Shown in pieces: positions 37,034 through 45,875 of a stretch of DNA of 64,000 nucleotides. The position numbers were made by a program, and so were the translations under genes. A model generated the notes under the pieces. That model was not told where the DNA came from. It worked only from the letters and a program-made list of their open reading frames with translations, and ran no database searches. Source of the DNA: Corynebacterium camporealensis (GTDB lineage: Bacteria > Actinomycetota > Actinomycetes > Mycobacteriales > Mycobacteriaceae). The DNA is taken from the NCBI RefSeq assembly GCF_000980815.1, contig NZ_CP011311.1, positions 1,689,815 to 1,753,814 of the forward strand, in the 5' to 3' direction. The first letter of the stretch is position 1; every line of letters begins with the position of its first letter.

Positions 37034-37258
37034 ATGTCAGAGGATATCGTTCACAACCGCATCGCGTTGCTGCGCACCGACCGCAAGGTCAGTCGCCGGC
37101 AGTTCGCTGAAGCGCTCGGAATCCACTACCAAACCGTGGGTTACCTCGAGCGCGGCGAGTCCTCGCCTTCCCTGCACCTCGCACTGCGCATCGCCCGCTA
37201 CTTCGACGTCCCAGTCGAATCCGTCTTCTCCTTAGAAGAATTCCCCCGCCTTACTTAA
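37034..37258 (+). CDS. XRE-family transcriptional regulator of the ABC exporter operon
   Basis: The 74-residue protein is almost only a Cro/CI helix-turn-helix (SRRQFAEALGIHYQTVGYLERGE, about 20-42, then PSLHLALRIARYFDVPVESVF). The single-domain form is common for regulators encoded with small ABC exporters. The start follows the permease stop immediately. It probably controls its own operon through the palindrome at 35302-35319, which lies in the promoter; this link is inferred from position. Confidence 0.85.
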   Translation: MSEDIVHNRIALLRTDRKVSRRQFAEALGIHYQTVGYLERGESSPSLHLALRIARYFDVPVESVFSLEEFPRLT

Positions 37259-37366
37259 TCAGCATAAAATCCCTGGCTAATGCAGTTCGAACGCTGTTCG
37301 GGATGCGATGTCCGGGCCTCCCACTAAGCTTGGCCGTACTCATACAGAAACGGTTTGGGAGGGCCG

Positions 37367-40093
37367 ATGAGAATTGATTTTGGCTGGGAGTTCGACGGAA
37401 CTGCCTGGGATAGTTCGGGGGATTCTTTCGGTCGGTTGGTGTGCGGACCGCGGGAGTTAACCCAGTTGCTGGCAACCCGTTTGGGTGTTGCTGGTCCGTC
37501 GCCCACGCCGGCGCTGCGCATTGCGTCTTATCGTGCGGCAGCCCGGCGCGCCATCGAGGCCGGGCAGGGTGACTGGTTTGCAGATTCTTTTGAGTTGAAT
37601 TCTTGGGCGATAGCGTCCACGATGCTGCGCTGGCGGGACTTCCTCATTGAGTACGGGTGGACGCCGCAGGCTAATGCGTCATTGGAGCTAACAGGTGTTG
37701 CCGTCGATATTCAGCAGCAGGCTTTCCAGCGTCTGCATGCTTTGGCTGCGGTGGAGCAACAGCTTTCCGATGTCCCTAGCTGGCAACCGGGCTGGACCGA
37801 TTCTTTAGCCGATGTTCGCTCCCGGCTACGCGTGCTAATCGGACGCGGCGCGCAGTGGGAGTTGGGGATCTCCGCTATTAACTTGCACGCATTATCCCTT
37901 GATGAACTTCCCGGGGTGTGGCGGGAGCTCTTTCAGATGTTGCAAGACCACTTCGGTGTCACGCTCGAGAGCAATCCTTCGCTGCCGGAAGTCCGCAGCG
38001 TCAATCTGATTAGTAGTCAGAACATCTACGAATCAGTCCTTACTGCAGCGCGTTTCCTTAGTGGTGCGGGTGGTTTCGAACCCACCCACATTCTTGCTGA
38101 TGCACCCACTTCCGTCCTCGATGACGAACTATCTAAGCGCGGCATGCCGCGTCTTGGCGTGGGTGCCCAAACGCAGCACCCGCTACTTCCTGTCTTCCTC
38201 GAGGCAATCTCTGCCCCGCACACGCTTAATAGCTTGCTGAGTGTGCTCACGATGACTCTCCCCGGCGAGCTGGGCTCCGTTCCACTCATCCCGGCGCGAG
38301 TCAGCAAACCTCTTCTCTCCGCGCTCAATCGCAGCCCCGGAATCGGCACTGTCTCTCGTCCATCTCAGATGTGGAAAGAAGCTATCGAGTCGCTGCACAC
38401 TGACGACGACCCCAGCTCCTATACCTTCGCCCTAGAGCTAGACCGGGTCCTTCGTCTTGAAGAGCTTGATTCTTCCTCCGAAACCATTGAAGCCAGCGAT
38501 ATCGCTGGCCCTTTGCTCTGGCTAGACGAACACCTGAAGTCGTTATCGGCGCAAGGCGCGCTGGTCCCGCAAGCACGCGAAGATATCCGCCAGCTTCTCG
38601 AACTGCTCGAACTCACCGGCCCTATTCGCCGAACCGAGTTCACGTCCCTGCTTGAGTCCATCACCACGCATGACACATTTGCTCCTGCGGAGGCGAGTGA
38701 AAAGTGGACCGTCTCCACTACTGCTTCTCAATTGCCGTTTACGCAGGATATTAATGCTGTGTTGTTGTGGTGGGTCCCCATCGCTGATGGCGGGCGCTCT
38801 TCTTATCCCCTAACTGAGCTGGAAGTCCAGGCACTGCACGCAGCTGGAGTCGAGGTGCCTACTGCACGGGATTTGGCCACGCTGTCGACGGCTAGTCAGT
38901 TATCCAAGCTCAACCAGTTCAGCAACATCATCGCGATTATCCCGGAGTACTACGCAGGTGAAGCCACTCGCCCGCACCCGCTGCTGAATCTGCTGAGTGA
39001 CGAGGTCCGCGCGTCCACGCCAGCACTTGCCGAACTCAGCGTCGAGGATGCCTTCGACGAGATGAGCACGACCTCCGACGAGCTAGTCCACTCACGCCAG
39101 TGGACTCCGTCGTTGTTGCCCGTCGAGCAACGCTCTTTACCCCGGGGCAACCCTATTGAGCGCACTTTCGAGTTCAATCCTTCACTGTTGCCGACCAAGC
39201 TGTCGTTCTCGCAGATCGACAAGATTCTCCACCACCCCATGGAGTGGCTCTTTGCCTACGCCCTGGGTATCCGTCCTAGCGCGGTTCGTGCGATGCCGAA
39301 TACCAGTGCCATGCTGGGCACGCTCATGCACGCGGTTCACGAAAACCTTGGCGACGGCGCAATTACTCGCGACTCCATCGAAGCCACCTTCAATGAGCTG
39401 GTGCCGGAGTTCTACACCGACTTAAGCCAGGCCGAAAAGCAGGCTCTGTATGAGCGCCATCGCGCAACGACTGTGCGTGCACTCGTGGAATTTGACCGCC
39501 AGCTACGCACTCACAATGTCAAGGTCACCGGCCGGGAAGAATACTTCGACGTACCGCTGCCTGAGCTTGACGATGACACCCGGCAACCCATTTCTCTTTC
39601 TGGTTACCGCGACGTCGATATCACCTCTGCTGGCAATCCTGGCGTCGTGGATTTGAAGTACACCGCAAGCAAGCACAAGTTCTGGCAACTCATCGCGCGC
39701 GGTGAAGCCGTACAGCTTGCCGTGTACGCACGCTCTTTCGCTGAGAATCAGACTGGTCTCGACCGTTTTGCGGTCAGCTACTACGACCTAGCTCAACAAA
39801 GCTTTTACCCACCTGTTGGCGCGCCAGTGAATACCAATGACCCGTTGGCACTGGAAAGCCTGTGGATGGACGTTTCTAACCACATCCGGCTTTTCTTGGA
39901 ACGGCTCAGTGTGGGTGAAGTCTTTGACGTCGATAACTACCGCAACTGCATAGATGCAGGCCTCATCGACCCGGTCACCAACCCATGGACTGAAACCGCC
40001 ATGCTCTACGAAACTAGGGGCTTTACCACCCAATCGCCGAACACCTATACCGATTTCGACTTCCTTACCGGCCTGGCAGGAGACTTCGAGTGA
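37367..40093 (+). CDS. AddB-like nuclease subunit of a helicase-nuclease pair
   Basis: The 908-residue protein looks like the nuclease partner of a RecBCD/AddAB-type DNA-end processing enzyme. The C-terminal part (from about 600) has LSFSQIDKILHHPMEWLFAY, GTLMHAVHENL and VVDLKYTASKHKFWQ, the histidine, Asp and Lys of a RecB-family PD-(D/E)xK nuclease. I see no Walker A box in the N-terminal two thirds, so the helicase part is degenerate, as in AddB. GGGAGG at 37357-37362 supports the ATG at 37367. The next gene overlaps its stop by three bases, so the two are made together. Confidence 0.75.
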   Translation: MRIDFGWEFDGTAWDSSGDSFGRLVCGPRELTQLLATRLGVAGPSPTPALRIASYRAAARRAIEAGQGDWFADSFELNSWAIASTMLRWRDFLIEYGWTPQANASLELTGVAVDIQQQAFQRLHALAAVEQQLSDVPSWQPGWTDSLADVRSRLRVLIGRGAQWELGISAINLHALSLDELPGVWRELFQMLQDHFGVTLESNPSLPEVRSVNLISSQNIYESVLTAARFLSGAGGFEPTHILADAPTSVLDDELSKRGMPRLGVGAQTQHPLLPVFLEAISAPHTLNSLLSVLTMTLPGELGSVPLIPARVSKPLLSALNRSPGIGTVSRPSQMWKEAIESLHTDDDPSSYTFALELDRVLRLEELDSSSETIEASDIAGPLLWLDEHLKSLSAQGALVPQAREDIRQLLELLELTGPIRRTEFTSLLESITTHDTFAPAEASEKWTVSTTASQLPFTQDINAVLLWWVPIADGGRSSYPLTELEVQALHAAGVEVPTARDLATLSTASQLSKLNQFSNIIAIIPEYYAGEATRPHPLLNLLSDEVRASTPALAELSVEDAFDEMSTTSDELVHSRQWTPSLLPVEQRSLPRGNPIERTFEFNPSLLPTKLSFSQIDKILHHPMEWLFAYALGIRPSAVRAMPNTSAMLGTLMHAVHENLGDGAITRDSIEATFNELVPEFYTDLSQAEKQALYERHRATTVRALVEFDRQLRTHNVKVTGREEYFDVPLPELDDDTRQPISLSGYRDVDITSAGNPGVVDLKYTASKHKFWQLIARGEAVQLAVYARSFAENQTGLDRFAVSYYDLAQQSFYPPVGAPVNTNDPLALESLWMDVSNHIRLFLERLSVGEVFDVDNYRNCIDAGLIDPVTNPWTETAMLYETRGFTTQSPNTYTDFDFLTGLAGDFE

Positions 40094-43000
40094 GTACGAC
40101 TATGACCAACCCACAGGACACCTACGACACGTCTCGTTTCACCATCATCCGCGCCTCGGCTGGTTCGGGAAAGACGTATCGGCTGATGGAGATTCTCGCG
40201 GAACGCCTCAGCGATCCCGACGATGGGCTGGAGCCATCCCAGATTATCGCCACGACTTTTACTCGTAAGGCCGCCGGCGAGCTGTCTCAACGCATTCAGC
40301 AGCGTCTTCTCAACGAAGCCTCCAAAGCTGACAAGGCGAATAAGACCCGCTTGCAGCAGCAGATCCTCGCACTACCCAGCGCACTGATTGGCACGGTCAA
40401 CTCCATTACTGACCACTTGCTGCGCCGCTACGCTGTCGATGCAGGAATGAGCCCCGAGCTGTCCATCCTGTCGGAAGAAACTGAGCAGCGCGCTTTCGAT
40501 ACCGCCACTGCGCCTATTATTTCTCGCTACCAACGTCAGTACTCCAATCTTCTATCCCGGATGGAATATGACGACCTGCCGGGAAGAACCAGCTTCGGAA
40601 AATCTCGCGTGTGGAGTGATGAGGTCAAAGCAATCGTCACCAAAGCCCGCGCGGAAAACCTCTCCCCTGCCGAGGTCAGTGCGTTAGCCGCCCATTCCCA
40701 GAACGCACTTGCCGATGCCCTAGGCCCCACCGCCACTTCCCACCTCCGGGAATCCGCATGGCAATCAATGCAGCTAGCCAGCCAGCTCGTGGCGGAGAAA
40801 TACAAGCCGTCGGGCAACAATGCCCGCAATCTCGTCGACTTAAAAGAACAGCTCGATACGAAGCTGCCGCGTCTGCAGGTGAATAGTCCTGATGAGCCAT
40901 GGCGTACCTGGATGAGCCTTTGCAGCGACAAGCGCACCATGTTTGGCAAGAATCCGCCGGCATTTATCAAAAAGGCAATCGACGGCATCATGGACGGCGT
41001 CATTGCTTACGAGGACGCCGAATTCCGCGCTGACGTTGACCAGCTCATCGCAATCACTTTTGAAGCCGCCGCAGAATGCATGCAGCAGTACGCGGACTAC
41101 AAGCGGGCGCTGAGCCAGATTGACTTCGTTGACCAGGAACGCCTTGCTCTCGAGCTCATTTCCACCAACCCGCGCGTCCAGCGGGAGCTGCAGGAGCAGT
41201 TCAAGGTGCTCATTGTCGATGAGTTTCAGGACACCTCCCCGATCCAGCTGGCTTTCTTCATGGAGTTGTCCAAGTATGTTGAGCAGGTCATTTGGGTAGG
41301 TGACCCAAAACAATCCATCTACGGCTTCCGTGGTGCTGACCCACAGCTGATGGCCGCAGCTGTCGATGCCTTAATCCACGACCAGGATGATGACGCTAAT
41401 GTTCTCAAGCATTCCTGGCGTACCCACGAGGTTCCACTGGAGCTCAGCAACCACCTGTTCGTGCCACTGTTTCCCAACGATGTTGCAGCCACGTTGTCGA
41501 TTCCGGAGGCCAAACGCGAAGAGCACACCGGTGGTTCCATTCAGTGGTGGAGTCCTGGAGCAACCCCAGGAAATACCAGGATGAAGTTCAAAAATGAGGA
41601 CACTTACCGGGCTATCGCTTACGGCCTTCACACCGCGATTAGCGTTGATGGTCCGCTTGAGCGCGGTCGTGCGGTGCTCACCCGCACCAATTCCCAAGCG
41701 CAGGAAATCATTGAATTCCTCAACGACTTCGGCATCGACTGCGAAGGTACTGCAAGCCCAGTCATTGACACTCGTGAGGGAACCGCAGTCGCAGCGGGCT
41801 TGTCGTTGTTGCTCGACCCGACCGACACCCAAGCGCTGCTGGAGCTCGTGACCATCCTGGATGATCATCCTGCGCACACCAATTGGTTTGAGCAGCTTAC
41901 TAGCACGGACAAGAAAGGCCGCAATAAGCTCTTCCAGGCCTGGCGGAACGACGAGTCCTTGGCCGCGCTTTTCGATGCCCGCGGCGCCACCGGCGCCATG
42001 GGTCTCGCAGAGCTCGTCAGCACCGTGATTACTGCCCTTGGCCTGCCCCGTCGTATCCGTCATTGGTCACAGCCGAAACAGCGCATGACCAATCTGCAGT
42101 CGTTGTGCGAGATTGCCGAGGAGTACGCGTCCACAGTTTCCGGTGAAGCGGCTGCTTTCTCCATCACGGAGTTTTTGCATTATCTGCAGGGCACTTTCTT
42201 CGAGGAAGGACCGCATGCACGCGCTGCAGCCCGCTCCGATGCGGTGAAGGTCATGACCATCTGGAAGGCCAAAGGCTTGGAGTGGGACAGCGTCATCATC
42301 CCGCGCTGCAGCGTGGAAAAGGCCCACTCCCCCGTTGGTCTGTGGGTGAATCCGGCTGAAGAATTCGATGTGTTCAATCCGCTGTCGGGACGCACCCTCT
42401 ACTACTGGCCCGCCACCCTTCTCACGGCGAAAGCCGGTCCGGAGCTTCTCGATACCTCACTTCAGCAGACCCAAGTTGAAGCCGATGCTGAAGAAAAGAA
42501 GCGAGTTCTTTACGTGGCGTTGACGCGTTCTCGGCAAGAGACCATCATCGCCAGCCACCACAGTGTGCAAAAGTCGTTGGCTCCAATTGCGACGAATCGC
42601 GCACTCAAACTTGCTGACAACGACGGCCTTGTTGCAGTCAGCAGCATTCCCGAAGGTCAGCTAGGTGAACCCCAAGACAACACAATGTTGATTCACAACC
42701 CGCACCAAGTCATCGATGGTGCCACTGGCGGGCCGCGCACGTGTCCGGGCTGTGAGAAGTGTCTGCGCGCCGAGTTGGACATCACGCAGTTCTGGTGGCC
42801 AGTCGAGCCACCCGAAGAAACAAGCCCAAAGGAATTGAGCGAACCGGAAGAACCACTGGCGTGGATTTTTGGTGATGGTTCGGAAGCAGTCACCCAGCAC
42901 CGTGAGTTCCCTGCCGCCCGCTTTGTTCCTTCCCAAGCACTGGCACCCGAAACTCCTGCGGCGGTAAAGAAGGTTGCCACCATCGGTAAGGTCCTCGTCG

Positions 43001-43491
43001 AAAAGGGCGCTGCTGGTTGGGACGCCGTCGGTGATGCCGTGCACGGCTACTTAGGGGTAAACACCACGGCTCTGGATGCACAGACTCGCGAAGACCTCGC
43101 TGCTGACCTGCTTCGCCGGTGGCGGGTGGAAGAGCAGCTAACGCCTGAGCAACTGCTTGCTGCAGGCGAGGCGTGGAATCAGTGGGTTACCCAACGCTTT
43201 GGTGACGATGCTGAGGTGCGCACGGAGGTTCCTTTCGCCTTCCGTGGTGATGGTGGTGCGCACGCCCAGGGTTGGATGGATGCCATTGTTGTCGATGCCG
43301 ACGGCACGTGGTTCATCGTCGACCACAAGACCTATCCCGGAAGTGAACCGGAACAGCATATCCGCGACAACTATTTAGGCCAGATGGCTACCTACCAAGC
43401 AGCAGCGCGTGCTGCTGGGCACAGGCTTGGCGGATTGTTTATCCATATGTCTTTGCGCGGTGAGGTCTACGAGGTGAGCTTGAGCGACTAA
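40090..43491 (+). CDS. AddA-like UvrD-family helicase-nuclease
   Basis: The 1133-residue protein is a superfamily 1 helicase with a C-terminal nuclease. It has Walker A (ASAGSGKTY, near 22), Walker B (LIVDEFQDTSPIQ, near 375), motif III (VGDPKQSIYGFRGAD), a later helicase motif (VMTIWKAKGLEWDSV, near 720) and motif VI (RVLYVALTRSR). The nuclease holds VGDAVHGYL, WFIVDHKTYPG and QMATYQAA. CPGCEKC at about residues 885-891 is a compact cysteine cluster that may bind metal or iron-sulfur. It starts with GTG inside the stop of the AddB-like gene. Double-strand break repair or degradation of foreign DNA is the likely role. Confidence 0.85.
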   Translation: MSTTMTNPQDTYDTSRFTIIRASAGSGKTYRLMEILAERLSDPDDGLEPSQIIATTFTRKAAGELSQRIQQRLLNEASKADKANKTRLQQQILALPSALIGTVNSITDHLLRRYAVDAGMSPELSILSEETEQRAFDTATAPIISRYQRQYSNLLSRMEYDDLPGRTSFGKSRVWSDEVKAIVTKARAENLSPAEVSALAAHSQNALADALGPTATSHLRESAWQSMQLASQLVAEKYKPSGNNARNLVDLKEQLDTKLPRLQVNSPDEPWRTWMSLCSDKRTMFGKNPPAFIKKAIDGIMDGVIAYEDAEFRADVDQLIAITFEAAAECMQQYADYKRALSQIDFVDQERLALELISTNPRVQRELQEQFKVLIVDEFQDTSPIQLAFFMELSKYVEQVIWVGDPKQSIYGFRGADPQLMAAAVDALIHDQDDDANVLKHSWRTHEVPLELSNHLFVPLFPNDVAATLSIPEAKREEHTGGSIQWWSPGATPGNTRMKFKNEDTYRAIAYGLHTAISVDGPLERGRAVLTRTNSQAQEIIEFLNDFGIDCEGTASPVIDTREGTAVAAGLSLLLDPTDTQALLELVTILDDHPAHTNWFEQLTSTDKKGRNKLFQAWRNDESLAALFDARGATGAMGLAELVSTVITALGLPRRIRHWSQPKQRMTNLQSLCEIAEEYASTVSGEAAAFSITEFLHYLQGTFFEEGPHARAAARSDAVKVMTIWKAKGLEWDSVIIPRCSVEKAHSPVGLWVNPAEEFDVFNPLSGRTLYYWPATLLTAKAGPELLDTSLQQTQVEADAEEKKRVLYVALTRSRQETIIASHHSVQKSLAPIATNRALKLADNDGLVAVSSIPEGQLGEPQDNTMLIHNPHQVIDGATGGPRTCPGCEKCLRAELDITQFWWPVEPPEETSPKELSEPEEPLAWIFGDGSEAVTQHREFPAARFVPSQALAPETPAAVKKVATIGKVLVEKGAAGWDAVGDAVHGYLGVNTTALDAQTREDLAADLLRRWRVEEQLTPEQLLAAGEAWNQWVTQRFGDDAEVRTEVPFAFRGDGGAHAQGWMDAIVVDADGTWFIVDHKTYPGSEPEQHIRDNYLGQMATYQAAARAAGHRLGGLFIHMSLRGEVYEVSLSD

Positions 43492-43507
43492 GTCTAGAAT
43501 TGTGCGC

Positions 43508-43879
43508 ATGAGCGCTGATACTTTGCCACCTTGTCCTGAGTGCGAGAGCGAATTTACCTACGAGATGCCACCGCTGTTGGTGTGCCCGGAATGCGCCCAC
43601 GAGTGGTCGCCGGAGGCAGCCAGCGATGCGGCTGAAGCTGAGTCCGAGGCTGTGATTAAGGATTCGGTAGGCAACGTGCTTTCCGATGGCGACTCAGTCA
43701 CCGTCACCACCACCGTCAAGGTCAAAGGCACACAGAAGCCGCTGAAGTCCGGCACGAAGGTGCGTGGCATTCGCCTGAACTACGACGCAGGTACTGGCCC
43801 GGAAGACCACAACATTGACTGCAAGATTGATGGCTTTGGTGCCATGACGCTTAAACCCGCGGTCGTGAAGAAGAGCTAG
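43508..43879 (+). CDS. PhnA-domain protein (YjdM-like)
   Basis: The 123-residue protein has an N-terminal zinc ribbon (CPECESEFTYE and CPECAHEW, four cysteines) and the PhnA C-terminal domain (DSVGNVLSDGDSVTVTTTVKVKG). The E. coli namesake was once linked to phosphonate use, but its role is unclear. I chose the ATG at 43508; a GTG two codons upstream is possible. It sits between the helicase-nuclease pair and a small hypothetical gene that starts on the base after its stop codon. Confidence 0.9.
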   Translation: MSADTLPPCPECESEFTYEMPPLLVCPECAHEWSPEAASDAAEAESEAVIKDSVGNVLSDGDSVTVTTTVKVKGTQKPLKSGTKVRGIRLNYDAGTGPEDHNIDCKIDGFGAMTLKPAVVKKS

Positions 43880-44218
43880 ATGCCGGAACCGGCAACCTTT
43901 ATTGCCTGGGAACGCGCGGACATGGATGCAGTCCGCGCGGTTCTTTCTGCCCACGGGCCTTTTGAGCGCAGTGGTGTGTACTTGCAGCGCAATGAGTTAG
44001 TACTGGAAACCTCGTGGTTAGGCGGAGAGGATTTCTACGGCACTGCCTGGCGTTTCGGGGCTGACGATATCCCGCTGTTCTTTAAGCTTGCCCGCCAGGG
44101 CGGGCTGCTGATTACCCAGGATGAGCGCATCCTCAACTGCGCGTTCGAACCGGATGAGGAATGGATTACGGTGCGCTCAGCTGAACAATTAGCTGAGCAT
44201 CTTTATCCGCGAGCGTAG
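43880..44218 (+). CDS. Conserved hypothetical protein
   Basis: The 112-residue soluble protein is rich in aromatic residues and reads as a compact alpha/beta domain (ERADMDAVRAVLSAHGPF, LLITQDERILNCAF). I recognise no family. Its ATG follows the phnA-like stop codon directly, so it is co-translated with that gene. It converges on the Nudix gene with only three bases between the stops. Confidence 0.7.
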   Translation: MPEPATFIAWERADMDAVRAVLSAHGPFERSGVYLQRNELVLETSWLGGEDFYGTAWRFGADDIPLFFKLARQGGLLITQDERILNCAFEPDEEWITVRSAEQLAEHLYPRA

Positions 44219-44221
44219 TGC

Positions 44222-44767
44222 TTAGCGTCCGGGCATTTCCGAGCGCTTCATAAAGCCCATGCGTGGTTTAAATCCTTGTGGGTGTTTCATCTGTGCCACG
44301 GCATCGCCAATCATCAGGCGCGAGCGGGCAGGCACAGAGCTGGGCAGATGCGCAACGCTAAACCACTTGGCGGCGACGTTTTCATCATCGGAGATGACCG
44401 GTTCGGCATCGTCAGGCACGCTAAGACGCATGACGGTGGTCATGAAGCGACACTGATCCCCGTTGGGGTAGGTGATGGGGCCATTCGTGCCAACGCCAAG
44501 GAGTGCCTCGACACGAGCGTCCAGGCCTACTTCTTCTTTGACCTCCCGCACGGCGGTCATGCTGATTTCTTCACCAGGTTCGCAGATGCCATCGATGGGC
44601 GTCCACTTGTCGTTGTCAGCGCGCTGTACCAGCAGCACAGTCGGTACTTCCCAAATGGGAGCGCCTTCCGGCACAGGGCGGATAATAATCGCGCTGCAGG
44701 CGGGAAGGTACAGCTCGTCGTGGCCGATCTTTTCGCGCAGGTCGGTGATGAACTTCGGAGTTGGCAT
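44222..44767 (-). CDS. Nudix hydrolase
   Basis: Nudix enzymes hydrolyse nucleoside diphosphates linked to another group, often to remove damaged or surplus nucleotides. The 181 residues contain a complete Nudix box, GICEPGEEISMTAVREVKEE followed by VG, near residue 80. The upstream WTPIDG and downstream FMTTVMRLSVP fit the family fold. The substrate cannot be told from sequence. The ATG at 44767 is used; the gene is a single unit between the small hypothetical gene and the serine protease gene. Confidence 0.9.
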   Translation of the reverse strand: MPTPKFITDLREKIGHDELYLPACSAIIIRPVPEGAPIWEVPTVLLVQRADNDKWTPIDGICEPGEEISMTAVREVKEEVGLDARVEALLGVGTNGPITYPNGDQCRFMTTVMRLSVPDDAEPVISDDENVAAKWFSVAHLPSSVPARSRLMIGDAVAQMKHPQGFKPRMGFMKRSEMPGR

Positions 44768-44818
44768 GTCCCCTACTCTAGCGCGGGCGACGCGCGGGAA
44801 ACCCTTGCGGCCCGCGGG

Positions 44819-45736
44819 CTACGTCCGCACGACGTTAGACCCTAAGACCACCGGGACGATGGCAAGAACGTCGCTGGCTACAGTAAAGGACATTTCCATG
44901 TCGGGGTGGTGGGCGCAGCTTTCGCCTTCGCCGAGCAGTTCGGTGGTGCCGGAGACCAGCCCGACGATGGTTTCCTTGCCGTTGATGTCGGCAAAGACGG
45001 CACCGCCGGAATCGCCACGGGTGCCGCAGACTTCCGCGCGGGCACCGAAGGCATCGATTTCTTGGTCGCCGGCGTGTAGGCGCGCGGTCACGGCTTCGGA
45101 GGTTAAAGGACCGCAGGTTTCGCCGGTGACCCGGCCGAATTTGCAGACATCGTCAGGCAAGGCGCCGCTGGCATCCACGGTCGTTTCCATCCACCGTGGA
45201 GTGTAGTAGGCCTCATCGCGGTAGAGCTCCACGAAGGCAACATCGAGACCGTGGGAATCTTCAGCGTAGAGGTCAGAGTAGATGACCTTGCCGATGGGCT
45301 CGGAAGGGTATTCAAAGCGACCGTCCTGATTACCAGCCCACACAGTTTCGCCTTCTTGGGCGCAGTGCGAAGCAGTCACGGCGATAGTGCGGCCATCTTC
45401 AAGCTGAAAAGACCAGGCAGCGGTACAGATCTGGAAATTGAAGCTCGAGCCCGGAGTGGGTTCGTGGGCGGAGATATCCAGCGCGGTCCCCGGTGGCAGG
45501 GGTGCGACGTTGATGTCGATGGGGTCTGGTTCCGGTGCGGCTTCGCTACTTAAAGCCTCGTGTTCGGCATCGGTTTCTTCGGCGTTGTTCCACGCCTCGG
45601 CGATGCGGTCTTCGAGGTTGTCGGTTGCATCGGAAAGCTGTGGGATGCTGCCACAGCCGACAAGCAGTGCAGCAGCGCCCAAGATGGCGCCACCACACTG
45701 CAGCATCCGCCAGCGGCGGTTATTCAGACTGCTCAC
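44819..45736 (-). CDS. Trypsin-like (S1) serine protease lipoprotein
   Basis: The predicted product is an exported lipoprotein with a chymotrypsin-type protease domain. The lipobox LLVGC near residue 28 follows an NNRRWR charged region and a hydrophobic stretch. The catalytic triad is visible as VTASHCAQ, HGLDVAFVE and GTRGDSGGAVF. Starting at GTG 45736 gives 305 residues with a normal signal peptide; ATG 45706 would drop the charged residues and ATG 45772 would add 12 residues. The start overlaps the end of a 50-residue gene from thrC. The substrate is unknown. Confidence 0.75.
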   Translation of the reverse strand: MSSLNNRRWRMLQCGGAILGAAALLVGCGSIPQLSDATDNLEDRIAEAWNNAEETDAEHEALSSEAAPEPDPIDINVAPLPPGTALDISAHEPTPGSSFNFQICTAAWSFQLEDGRTIAVTASHCAQEGETVWAGNQDGRFEYPSEPIGKVIYSDLYAEDSHGLDVAFVELYRDEAYYTPRWMETTVDASGALPDDVCKFGRVTGETCGPLTSEAVTARLHAGDQEIDAFGARAEVCGTRGDSGGAVFADINGKETIVGLVSGTTELLGEGESCAHHPDMEMSFTVASDVLAIVPVVLGSNVVRT

Positions 45737-45872
45737 CAGAGCCGTCTTCGTTGCCAGCGGCGTTGTCTTCATCGTTCTTCTCGGCTTCTGCCTGAGCCTT
45801 GAGATCGCGGATGAACTTTTCCGGATCGAACTCGGTGTAGTGCTCCGGGCCGGCGAAATTTTCCAAAGCCAT
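45720..45872 (-). CDS. Small acidic conserved protein downstream of thrC
   Basis: The 50-residue protein starts MALENFAGPEHYTEF and ends in an acidic Glu/Asp/Gln tail. It begins three bases after the thrC stop, with GAGG inside the end of thrC as its ribosome-binding site, so it should be translated from the thrC message. No known domain is visible. Its size is below common gene-calling cutoffs. Confidence 0.6.
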   Translation of the reverse strand: MALENFAGPEHYTEFDPEKFIRDLKAQAEAEKNDEDNAAGNEDGSGEQSE

Positions 45873-45875
45873 GCC

